Positions 23,363 through 30,837 of a stretch of 33,602 nucleotides of DNA are shown here, one piece after another. Within the stretch, counting starts at the first letter, position 1; each line of letters begins with the position of its first letter. A program made the position numbers and the translations under genes. The stretch is from contig JBKPAF010000010.1 of NCBI GenBank assembly GCA_046726275.1, forward strand, positions 1-33,602, written 5' to 3'. This stretch comes from DASXTW01 sp046726275. Lineage in GTDB: Bacteria; Actinomycetota; UBA4738. A model generated the notes under the pieces. The model saw only the letters and a list, made by a program, of their open reading frames with translations, was not told the origin of the DNA and did not search any database.

Positions 23363-24349
23363 CTACTCGGAGGCTTCCTTCTCCTCCTTGGCCCTTCGCC
23401 GCCTCCGCTCGACCACGAAGCTGTCGGCACCCTCGGCCGCGATCTGCTGGGCCATGCGGGCCAGTCGCTTCCGGGCAGATTCGGCCGTCTTCGCCTGTCG
23501 CTCGCGGATCGGCTCGACCTTCGGGATCAGCTGCCGGGCCTCGAGGTCGAACCAATAGCCTGAGGGGAGCGAGTGCAGGATCGCCCCCGACACCATCATG
23601 GGGCGATGGCCCTTGGTCTGGAAGGCATCGGTCAGGACCTGCGAGCCGTCAACGATCGTCACCGATCCCTTCCCGATCACTTCCAGGGAGCCGTCGGCAA
23701 ACACGATGGCGGCGGTATCCTCGTCGAGTCCCAGACCGATCAGTGACGGGGACTGGGCCACCACGGCGAGGAGCCGGCCGAGCCTGGTTCGCTGCTCGAA
23801 GTGCTGGTCGACCACTACCCCCTTCAGGACACCGAGACCGGCCGAGATCTGGGCCATGCGGTGTTTCGGCGAGGCACCTGACGCCCCGAACGCGACCATG
23901 TGAGTGCTCACTGCGCTGGCTCCGGCCGACGTGCCCGCGATCGCCACGCCCCGCTGGTGTGCCTGGAGCAGCGCAGCCCCGAGGCGAGTCCCACTGACAA
24001 CCGAGGCAAGCCGGAGCTGGTTGCCGCCGGTGAGGAACACGCCTGTTGCCTCGTCGATGACCCCGGCGGCGGATGGCTCGTTGGCCTCCTCGCGGATGAC
24101 CGGTCGCAGGCCGGACACGCTCTCCGCCCCCAAATGGGTGAACAGCTCGCGATAGAGCTCCGTCGCGGCGTCCCCCAGGCTGGATGCGGTGCTGATCACC
24201 GCGATTCGGGCGGTGGGGCCTCCCGCCATGGAGACGAATCTGTCGAGGATTACCCGGTCCTTGAGCTTGTCCTCGGCCCCCCCGATGATCATGACCGGCC
24301 CCGGACCGGCCGGGGCTACGGGACGCGCTGGTTCAGTTTCTCGGGCCAT
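23363..24349 (-). CDS. cphB: Cyanophycinase
   Basis: This 328-residue S51-family serine peptidase should cut cyanophycin to beta-Asp-Arg dipeptides. Hallmarks are VMIIGGAEDKLKDR (19-32), GVFLTGGNQLRL (103-114), the nucleophile elbow GTSAGASA with Ser141, and VVVDQHFEQRTRLGRL with His183. The core ends near residue 280. An added C-terminal tail of nearly 50 residues is strongly charged (RERQAKTAESARKRLARMA...ERRRRRAKEEKEASE) and is longer than the usual cyanophycinase of about 270 residues. No signal peptide, so intracellular, consistent with mobilising a cytoplasmic store. It lies directly upstream of cphA on the same strand. ATG at 24349 has TACACT 11 bases upstream. Confidence 0.95.
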   Translation of the reverse strand: MARETEPARPVAPAGPGPVMIIGGAEDKLKDRVILDRFVSMAGGPTARIAVISTASSLGDAATELYRELFTHLGAESVSGLRPVIREEANEPSAAGVIDEATGVFLTGGNQLRLASVVSGTRLGAALLQAHQRGVAIAGTSAGASAVSTHMVAFGASGASPKHRMAQISAGLGVLKGVVVDQHFEQRTRLGRLLAVVAQSPSLIGLGLDEDTAAIVFADGSLEVIGKGSVTIVDGSQVLTDAFQTKGHRPMMVSGAILHSLPSGYWFDLEARQLIPKVEPIRERQAKTAESARKRLARMAQQIAAEGADSFVVERRRRRAKEEKEASE

Positions 24350-24415
24350 TCAGGAAGCACAGTGTACCGAACGGTCGACGAACCAACCGTAGGCTCGAAC
24401 TGCTGATGGACTCGA

Positions 24416-26341
24416 TTACCGAGGTTTCCTCAGATACTTGAGGAGGCCTCCGGCGAGGAGGGTCTCGCGCTCGTGGTCAGTGAACGAGATCCGGCCGGTG
24501 AGTTCCTCGCCGCCGGCGAGGATGCTCAGGCTCTCGGAGCCTTTCTCGATCTCCTCGTGGACCCGGGGCAGGGTCCAATCCTGGCCGATCTGGGCGATCT
24601 CGTGGATCTTGTCGTCGATCAGGACCGGCACGATCCCGTTGTTGATCAGGTTCCTCCTGTGGATTCGGTGGAACGCCTTCGCGAAGACTCCCCTCACTCC
24701 GAGCTGCAATGGGGCGAGCGCCGCGTGTTCCCGGCTGGATCCCTGACCGTAGTTGTCGCCTGCCACGATGAATCCGCCACCCCAATCCTTGGCCCGCTTC
24801 ACGAACTCGGGGTCCTCCTTGCGGAAGCAATACTCCGCGATGGCCGGGATGTTGGACCTCTCCTGCATGACGAGGACGCCATCCGGAGACATAGAGCCCG
24901 TAGAGATGTTGTCTCCCAGCACGATCAGGACCTTTCCGCTCAGGGCATGGGGAAGGTCCGGCGGGACCGGTGGGGGCTGGATGTTCCTTCCTCGGAAGAT
25001 TCGGACCTTCATGGCCTCCGCCACCGGCGGCGGCTCGATCAGCATGAAGTCGTCGACGACGGGCTTGGGTGCTTCGATCTTCGGTGGATCGATGCCCAGA
25101 TCCCTCGGGTCGGTGATCACCCCCTTCAGGGCTGTGGCTCCGGCCACGGCCGGTGAGGCCAGGAAGACCTGGTCCCGATCCGTACCACTCCGCCCCGGGA
25201 AGTTCCGGTTCATGGTGCGAACGGAGGGTTGCTCCTCCGGTGGCGCCTGTCCCATTCCCACGCATGGCCCGCATGCCGGCTCCAGGATCCGCGCGCCAAA
25301 AACAATGTAGTCGGCCAGGACTCCAGTCTCGGCGATCGTTCGCAACACCTGCCGTGAGCCCGGTGTGACCGTCATGTCCAGGTCGGGATGTACCCCACCG
25401 TCCCTGACGATCGAGGCGGGGATGGCCAGATCCTCGTAACTCGAATTGACGCTGGAGCCGACGCATACCTGGGCCACCTTCGTCCCCGCGACCTCTCGCA
25501 CGGGCACCACGTTGTCAGGGTTCGAGGGCTTGGCGATGAGCGGTTCCAACGTGGCGAGATCGATCACGATCTCTTCGTCGTAGCTGGCGCCTTCGTCGGG
25601 AAGCAGCTCTCGGTAGTCGGCGGGCCGTTCTTCCTCTTCAAGGAACCGCCTGCATTCCTGGTCACCCGGAAAGATTCCGGCTGTGGCTCCAAGCTCCAGG
25701 ATCATGTTGCAGATCGTCGCCCGAGCTGTGGCGTCGAGGGTCGCCACCCCCGGTCCATCGAACTCGAATGCCTTGTTGATCCCGCCCTTCACCGTCATCC
25801 TGCGGAGCAGCTCCAGGATGATGTCCTTGGCGGAGACCCAGGGTGGCAACTCATTCTCCAAGACGACCCGAACGACAACGGGGCACAGCAGCTCGAAGGG
25901 ATAGCCGGCCATGGCCACCGCCGCGTCCATCCCTCCGATGCCGAGTGCGAACGACCCCAGCGCGCCGGCGGTCGTCGTATGGGAGTCCGAGCCCACCAGC
26001 GTCGCCCACGGTTTGGCGAACCGTTCCAGGTGAACGTAATGGCAGATCCCATTCCCGGGACGGGAGAACACCGCCCCGTACCTGGCCGCCATGGTCTGAA
26101 GGAAGAAGTGGTCTTCGGGATTCTTGAAGTCCAACTGGATCATGTTGTGGTCCACGTACTGGACGACCAGAGGGACCTGGATACGGTCCACCCCGAGCTG
26201 CTCGAACTCCATCCAGGCCATGGTCCCCGTGGCGTCCTGGAGCAGGACCTGATCGATCCGATACGAGATCGGTTCGACAGGGCCGAGCGTCCCACTGACC
26301 AGGTGCTCTTCGAGGATCTTGTGAACGATGTTCTTGGGCAT
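24416..26341 (-). CDS. Aconitate hydratase (short, Aquifex-type)
   Basis: This 641-residue [4Fe-4S] enzyme should interconvert citrate and isocitrate in the TCA cycle. The cluster ligands are Cys293 (QVCVGSSVNSS), Cys357 and Cys360 (EPACGPCVG). VGSDSHTTTAGALG (117-129) and the swivel-domain motifs GDNISTGSMSPDG and NYGQGSSREHAAL are present. It is shorter than AcnA (about 890) and matches the compact putative aconitase group (TIGR01342-type) rather than AcnB. The ATG at 26341, with GGAGGAG upstream, is preferred to an in-frame upstream start at 26392, which would add 17 residues without homology. Homoaconitase or isopropylmalate isomerase are less likely because both halves are fused and the motif set is aconitase-like. 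Cluster neighbours do not suggest a special role. Confidence 0.93.
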   Translation of the reverse strand: MPKNIVHKILEEHLVSGTLGPVEPISYRIDQVLLQDATGTMAWMEFEQLGVDRIQVPLVVQYVDHNMIQLDFKNPEDHFFLQTMAARYGAVFSRPGNGICHYVHLERFAKPWATLVGSDSHTTTAGALGSFALGIGGMDAAVAMAGYPFELLCPVVVRVVLENELPPWVSAKDIILELLRRMTVKGGINKAFEFDGPGVATLDATARATICNMILELGATAGIFPGDQECRRFLEEEERPADYRELLPDEGASYDEEIVIDLATLEPLIAKPSNPDNVVPVREVAGTKVAQVCVGSSVNSSYEDLAIPASIVRDGGVHPDLDMTVTPGSRQVLRTIAETGVLADYIVFGARILEPACGPCVGMGQAPPEEQPSVRTMNRNFPGRSGTDRDQVFLASPAVAGATALKGVITDPRDLGIDPPKIEAPKPVVDDFMLIEPPPVAEAMKVRIFRGRNIQPPPVPPDLPHALSGKVLIVLGDNISTGSMSPDGVLVMQERSNIPAIAEYCFRKEDPEFVKRAKDWGGGFIVAGDNYGQGSSREHAALAPLQLGVRGVFAKAFHRIHRRNLINNGIVPVLIDDKIHEIAQIGQDWTLPRVHEEIEKGSESLSILAGGEELTGRISFTDHERETLLAGGLLKYLRKPR

Positions 26342-26424
26342 CTGAAAGGCTCCTCCGCGCGTCGACACACATAAAGGTAGTACGAGGGCCACACTGGGCG
26401 CTGGTCGCCGCCCCCGGTCGAGGT

Positions 26425-28104
26425 TCAGCCGGCCTGGATGCCGGTCAGGCGCCGGACCTCCCTGGCTGTGGGTTCCGCCGCCAGCACGATGAGGTGATCG
26501 CGGGCCCGGGAGCCCCCGACGTACAGATAACTCGCTAGGTCGTCTCGCTCGAGCCCTTCGACCTCCGCCAGGATCACCACTGGTCGCTCGAGGCCCTTGA
26601 ATCCGTGGACGTTGACCGTGAGCACCGTGCCGGGTCGTTCGCGGTTGCTGAGCTCATAACCGTTCACCCGATCCCGTTTGCGGATCGCGCTCTCGTTCCG
26701 GCGGCCGGGCGTGAGGATCGCAACGTCGTCCAAGGCGATGCCCTCGCCCTCGAGGTTCTTGAGGACCAGGGTCAGGAGACGGGCGAGGTCTTGCTCGTTC
26801 TTGTAGCTGAGCACCTCGACGGGTCGTCCCGCTGGCCCTTTGCCGAGTGGTTGCGCTCGATTCCCGTGGAACACGGAGACGAACTCATGGATCGGCTCGG
26901 TGCTCCTCATGTTCTCGGGGAGGGCCAGGGTCAAGTCGGTCAGCCCTTTCGGCGCGCCGCCAGCGAAGAGGTCCTTGTTGTCGTCGGCAAAGAGGAACAG
27001 GTAGCCCACCTCGGCGTTGTGGTGGAGGGAGAGAACGCCAGCCCACCAATTGGGAAGGAAGTCCTGGGCGCCGTCCACGATGACGGCGTCGAATCGGGGA
27101 CCGACAACTTTCGCTCCCTCCTCGAGCAGAGCCGGCAGGACGCGTTCGAAATGATGATCGCGGGCGGCTCCTTCTTCCGTCGGCTCGGGTGGGACGGTCA
27201 GGCCCGCTTCGCTCGCCACCTCCACGCACAGCTCGTGGAAGTGCACGACGTGGGCGTGGGGCACTTTCCTGAGGTTCTTCTTCAGGTATTCGGCCAGCCG
27301 CCAGTTGAAACAGGTGAGAAGCGTGTCGTTTCCTCCACCCGCCAGGCGTGACGTGATAGCCAGCGCGAGCATCGTCTTGCCCGATCCCGCGGGGCCGACG
27401 ATCGCAGCCCGATGGAGCCTCGTGACGTAGGAGAGGACGTAGGCCTGGTCGTCGGTGAGTTCGATGATCTTTCGATCATCCTGCTCGAACCGCAATTGAA
27501 GGGCGTTTTGGACCTCCATGCAAAAGCCCAGGGCATGCTCGAGGGCAATCATCCCCTCCTGCCCGAAGCGACGTTCCGGGTGCCTCCAGGCATGCATGAT
27601 CTCCCTCACCCGGGTATCCAGGCGGTTCAGGTCGTCACGATCGACGGCCCACGCTGCGCGAGCGGCCGGGTGAGCGTCCTGGTCGAGATGTCCGTCGGGG
27701 AAGGCCACGCCGTAGCCGTAGGACGGGAGCCACCGCTCCCAGCCGGGCTGGTGAGAGAGGATCTGGACCAGGGATTCCATTTCCTGGCGAGCCTGGTGGA
27801 AAGGATCCTCATCCAGCAGGTGCCTCCCCGAATGCCCGGCCTGGGTCCACCGGCGAGTCCTTTGATCGTAGGAAAGCTCACCCCCCTTGACCTCGAGGAC
27901 GAGGATGCCGTCGTCGGGATGCGCGATGACGAAGTCCGCCTCCCCCTGGACCGCCGGCCCGCCTCGTTCGGTTGAACCCAACAGCCAGTCGACGCTGTGA
28001 TACACGACGTAGTCGTCATCCAGCTGTGTCAGGAACCTCTCGTACAGTCGGCGCTCGGCCGAGCTCTCCGTCGGGAGCATGGGAAACGGGACCATGCGAG
28101 CCAT
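26425..28104 (-). CDS. NERD nuclease-domain / SF1 helicase fusion with altered Walker B
   Basis: This 559-residue protein joins an N-terminal NERD domain, a nuclease-related fold (GEADFVIAHPDDGILVLEVKGG, with Glu55/Asp57 and Glu71/Lys73 in the PD-(D/E)XK-like pattern), to a UvrD-like superfamily 1 helicase. The Walker A motif is GPAGSGKTML (237-246). Walker B reads VIVDGAQDF (341-349) instead of VDEAQDF: the catalytic Glu is replaced by Gly345, encoded GGC. Motif III/IV-like LFADDNKDLF and LPENMRSTEPI, and the C-terminal VNVHGFKGLERPVVILAEVEG and YVGGSRARDHLIVLA motifs, are otherwise intact. ATG at 28104 has TACAGT 7 bases upstream; the longer frame to 28326 runs across a divergent gene. Divergent from the DUF5317 gene by 54 bases. 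Role in DNA repair, or in defence as for some NERD helicases, is inferred. Confidence 0.88.
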   Translation of the reverse strand: MARMVPFPMLPTESSAERRLYERFLTQLDDDYVVYHSVDWLLGSTERGGPAVQGEADFVIAHPDDGILVLEVKGGELSYDQRTRRWTQAGHSGRHLLDEDPFHQARQEMESLVQILSHQPGWERWLPSYGYGVAFPDGHLDQDAHPAARAAWAVDRDDLNRLDTRVREIMHAWRHPERRFGQEGMIALEHALGFCMEVQNALQLRFEQDDRKIIELTDDQAYVLSYVTRLHRAAIVGPAGSGKTMLALAITSRLAGGGNDTLLTCFNWRLAEYLKKNLRKVPHAHVVHFHELCVEVASEAGLTVPPEPTEEGAARDHHFERVLPALLEEGAKVVGPRFDAVIVDGAQDFLPNWWAGVLSLHHNAEVGYLFLFADDNKDLFAGGAPKGLTDLTLALPENMRSTEPIHEFVSVFHGNRAQPLGKGPAGRPVEVLSYKNEQDLARLLTLVLKNLEGEGIALDDVAILTPGRRNESAIRKRDRVNGYELSNRERPGTVLTVNVHGFKGLERPVVILAEVEGLERDDLASYLYVGGSRARDHLIVLAAEPTAREVRRLTGIQAG

Positions 28105-28111
28105 ACGACCC

Positions 28112-28117
28112 ACTGTA
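28112..28117 (-). promoter_or_regulatory. -10 element TACAGT, leaderless start of NERD-helicase gene
   Basis: On the minus strand TACAGT is followed by 7 bases and the ATG at 28104. The identical hexamer and spacing are used before the MpaB-like gene. Confidence 0.45.
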
Positions 28118-28146
28118 TGCCTCTCGCACGAGACGGAGGGAGCACG

Positions 28147-28152
28147 TAGCCT
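28147..28152 (+). promoter_or_regulatory. -10 element TAGCCT, leaderless start of DUF5317 gene
   Basis: TAGCCT is followed by six bases and the GTG at 28159. A GGAGG upstream (28135-28139) is too far away to serve as a ribosome binding site. Confidence 0.45.
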
Positions 28153-28158
28153 GTACCG

Positions 28159-28782
28159 GTGCTGCTGATCGGCGCGGTCATCCTCGCGGGACTGCTCGTC
28201 GGCATTGCGTTCGGGGGAGACCTTCGGACACTTTCCGAGCTCAAGCTTCGTTGGTGGCCGCTCGCACTGGTCGGCCTGGTCCTTCAACTCGTTCCCGTGC
28301 CCTCGATGGCGGGGCGGATCGACCATTGGCTCGCCGTCGGCTTGCTGGTGGCCTCATACGTGGTCCTCCTTGCCTTCGTGGCGGTGAATATCGGAGTGCC
28401 GGGTTTCCCGGTGATCGCCCTCGGGTTCGCCCTGAACCTGTTCGTGATTTCGGTGAACGGTGGGATGCCCGTGACCGCGCGCGCCATCCAGCAGGCGTAC
28501 GGTCCGCGGTCGGCTGTAGAGATCACCCGACTGCAGGAGCGTGGCGGGGCAAAGCATCACCTCGCCCGCGACGACGACGACTTCGTGTTTCTGGCGGACG
28601 TGATCCCGGTAGGTTCACCCCTTCACCAGGTGCTGAGTGTTGGCGACCTGGTGTTCATGGTGGGGGTGTTCTGGGTTATTGCCGCCGCCACGAAGGGGGC
28701 GGCTGGGCGACATCGACCAGGGGCTACGCGGGAATCGCGGGTCTTGCGCGATCCGGCCAGGTCGGGTCCTGGCCGGGGGTAG
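28159..28782 (+). CDS. DUF5317 family membrane protein
   Basis: This 207-residue integral membrane protein has several hydrophobic helices (about 2-18, 35-50, 58-78, 80-96 and 159-177) and the DUF5317 signature: NLFVISVNGGMPVTARAI, then GGAKHHLARDDDDFVFLADVIPV and LHQVLSVGDLVFMVGVFWVI. GTG at 28159 follows TAGCCT by six bases (leaderless). The C-terminal 30 residues after AAATKG are Arg/Gly/Pro rich and extend over the convergent kinase gene, overlapping its 3' end by 59 bases. The family has no assigned function; it is common in Actinobacteria and Firmicutes. The gene appears alone in its transcription unit. Confidence 0.83.
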   Translation: MLLIGAVILAGLLVGIAFGGDLRTLSELKLRWWPLALVGLVLQLVPVPSMAGRIDHWLAVGLLVASYVVLLAFVAVNIGVPGFPVIALGFALNLFVISVNGGMPVTARAIQQAYGPRSAVEITRLQERGGAKHHLARDDDDFVFLADVIPVGSPLHQVLSVGDLVFMVGVFWVIAAATKGAAGRHRPGATRESRVLRDPARSGPGRG

Positions 28783-30430
28783 GTGCTTCTTCCTCAGCGG
28801 GGCCTGGTAAGGGCTCGGAGATGGGCTGGGCGGCTCGTTTCGGGGTCTCTGAGGCAGGTTTCTTTGGATGGGCGTCGCGCGCGTCGAGAGCTGCGTCGGC
28901 CAATTGCGGGCTCGACCGAGGAGGGCCGACCGTCGTTCCAACGGGTGGCCGCGCGGGCAGGGGGACCCTGCTCTTCCCTTCCCCCTGGTCGGCGTCCGCC
29001 TCGAAGCGCGTTCCTTCCTCCACCCAAACGGGGGGGAACGTGACGCTGATCTGCGTGCCGGCGCCGGGTTCACTCTCGATGGAGTAGGTCCCCCCGGCGA
29101 CCATCGCTCGCTCGCGCATCATCACCGAGCCGAAGTGCCCCTCGGGCGTTGGTGCGGACGTGTCGAAGCCTTTGCCGTCGTCCCTGATCTGGAGCTTGAC
29201 GCCATCCTCGATCTCCTCGAGCGATATGCGGATCGTGGAGGCCTCGGCGTGCTTTAGGGCGTTCATGGTGGCCTCTCGGGAGATCTGATAGATCAGCAGC
29301 TGGATCGGTGGGGGGAGGGAGACTTCCACCACCTCGACCTCGATGCGTGTCTGGTGGCCGCGACTGGTGTCGTCGGCGAAGCTCTGGATGGCCTCCGCCA
29401 GGCCCTTGCGCCCGATGGGGGAGCGATGCAGGTCCCGGATGAGTGCACGGATCGCGTCAGACGTCTCTTGCTTCGTTGCGCTGATCCCGTCGAGGTCTCG
29501 CAGCACGGCCTCTGACTCGCCCTGCGTGAGTCGCTTCTTCGCCATCTCCACCTGGAGGGTCAGGCGGAAGAGCATCTGAGCCAGATCGTCGTGTAGGTAT
29601 GCGGCGATCTGCATTCGCTCGTCCTGGCGTTCCTCTGCCATTCGATTCGACAGAGCACGCATGACCCGTTCCCGATCCTTCAGCTCTTTGGTTGCCTCCT
29701 CCAGCGCCAAAGTCCGGAAGAACATTTGTCTTGCGAACAGGAGTGGGAGGACGAATGCAGCCACTGACCAGACGCCAAGAGTCGAATGGGAGTAGATATA
29801 CAGTTCCGCTAAGACCAAACCGACAAAGCCAAGGCCTACATAATTCACTAGGAAATCCGTGAAAGCTCCCAGGCGAAGCTGGCCGAGTACAGTCGCGAAA
29901 GGCATCTGGTAAAGCAGTCGCATCGCAAGCACGACGAGAGCAACGTTTACTCCATAGGTGACCATCGTTGATGCGAGTGCACCTGGGATAAGTATGACGG
30001 GGGGAGATTTGGCTGATGCGATTAAGTGGAACACGACGCTCCCGGCGAACGCCGCGATTGCGATCTGGGATCTGTTGAAGACTGCCTTGGGCAGACTAAT
30101 TTGCCGCTTGATCTCTCGGGAATCGAACGCCCCGACGAGCGCAACAACAGCCGCGACGCGGGGATCGTAGAGGATCGCCAATGCCAAAAGCATGGGGAAG
30201 GTAAGAGTCAGTTCTAGCCGTTTAGACACGGACACAGGTAAGAGCCCTACCACCGCTAGTAAGCACGTCCAAAAGACAAGGTCGAAGAAACCGCCAGGAT
30301 CTGGATCAAGGAAGAGATCGGGTTGAGTGAGGACAAGAAAGATGGCCCCGAGCACTACCGGCCCTGCGACTAGCCACATGAAGGTTGTGCCAATTCGCGG
30401 CTGAGTACGACTACTGCCGTTCCCTCTCAA
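28724..30430 (-). CDS. NarL-type membrane sensor histidine kinase (paralogue 1)
   Basis: This protein of about 568 residues has a multi-helix membrane sensor domain (about 1-240, roughly seven or eight hydrophobic segments), a short linker helix, a HisKA_3 dimerisation helix with RMQIAAYLHDDLAQMLFRLTL (His280), and an HATPase_c domain with YQISREATMNALKHAEAS, IRDDGKGFD and GHFGSVMMRERA. The sensor domain includes FDSREIKRQISLPKAVFNRS (about 102-121), closely matched in the neighbouring kinase. TTG at 30430 is preferred because GAGAGG precedes it by a few bases; TTG 30454 is the alternative. The last 90 or so residues are Pro/Ala/Glu rich, without homology to kinases, and overlap the DUF5317 gene. 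No response regulator is next to it. Base composition over the sensor part is clearly lower in GC than the flanks. Confidence 0.88.
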   Translation of the reverse strand: MRGNGSSRTQPRIGTTFMWLVAGPVVLGAIFLVLTQPDLFLDPDPGGFFDLVFWTCLLAVVGLLPVSVSKRLELTLTFPMLLALAILYDPRVAAVVALVGAFDSREIKRQISLPKAVFNRSQIAIAAFAGSVVFHLIASAKSPPVILIPGALASTMVTYGVNVALVVLAMRLLYQMPFATVLGQLRLGAFTDFLVNYVGLGFVGLVLAELYIYSHSTLGVWSVAAFVLPLLFARQMFFRTLALEEATKELKDRERVMRALSNRMAEERQDERMQIAAYLHDDLAQMLFRLTLQVEMAKKRLTQGESEAVLRDLDGISATKQETSDAIRALIRDLHRSPIGRKGLAEAIQSFADDTSRGHQTRIEVEVVEVSLPPPIQLLIYQISREATMNALKHAEASTIRISLEEIEDGVKLQIRDDGKGFDTSAPTPEGHFGSVMMRERAMVAGGTYSIESEPGAGTQISVTFPPVWVEEGTRFEADADQGEGKSRVPLPARPPVGTTVGPPRSSPQLADAALDARDAHPKKPASETPKRAAQPISEPLPGPAEEEAPTPGQDPTWPDRARPAIPA

Positions 30431-30454
30431 GAGCGCCTCTCTTCGAAGCCGCAA

Positions 30455-30648
30455 AACGGAATGCCATTACATCCTCGGCGTCGCCCAGTGGCCGGGCAAT
30501 CGGTCGAATGGCTGAGTGCAAGCTCTACAGCGTTTGCTGTAAGCGAAGCCGCCACTTGCCCCCCGAACGGGTGACCGCCACAATTCGGGTGCAACTAGGC
30601 CAAACGACGTATCCAGGGGTGAGAGGGGTCCCTGAGGAGGTGAAAATC
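30455..30648. other. Intergenic region between the two kinases, with hairpin
   Basis: About 390 bases separate the kinases, of which this part holds no gene I can support. TACAGC-GTTT-GCTGTA (30526-30541) is a perfect 6-bp hairpin extended by GCT/AGC with one bulge. No riboswitch consensus that I know fits, and no T-run follows on either strand. Confidence 0.4.
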
Positions 30649-30738
30649 TTGAAGCGTGTCCGGCGCTTGACGGCGGCGATCGGGTCGGTGGTCGCCCTGC
30701 TGCTCGCGGGTGGAGCTGTTTGGAGAATCGGTCAATAG
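30649..30738 (+). CDS. Possible 29-residue single-pass membrane peptide
   Basis: A strong ribosome binding site GAGGAGG (30634-30640) is 8 bases before TTG 30649, followed by 29 codons: a basic start (KRVRRL), a hydrophobic stretch (AIGSVVALLLAGGAV) and WRIGQ. The layout resembles small membrane peptides. A longer in-frame version from 30385 has no ribosome binding site and odd composition. Coding status is not certain; the gene lies antisense between two minus-strand kinases. Confidence 0.4.
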   Translation: MKRVRRLTAAIGSVVALLLAGGAVWRIGQ

Positions 30739-30803
30739 ACCGAACCTCCCAAAGCCAAGATACCAACCGGACCAGATGTGGTTCGGCTAGTTCTCTTTCG
30801 GTG

Positions 30804-30837
30804 ATCAAGGCTCGTATCTAATCAAGGCTCGTATCTA
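30804..30837. repeat. Perfect tandem duplication of 17 bp at the kinase 2 stop
   Basis: ATCAAGGCTCGTATCTA occurs twice head to tail (30804-30820 and 30821-30837). The second copy contains the last codons and TGA of the histidine kinase at 30822; the first copy lies just beyond the stop. It leaves the protein unchanged and looks like a recent slippage duplication. Confidence 0.85.

Noticed and set aside
30480..30640. Possible riboswitch or structured RNA before the small peptide
   Set aside because: A perfect 6-bp hairpin is present, but I could not match any riboswitch consensus I know and saw no terminator, so it is listed only as an unexplained region.
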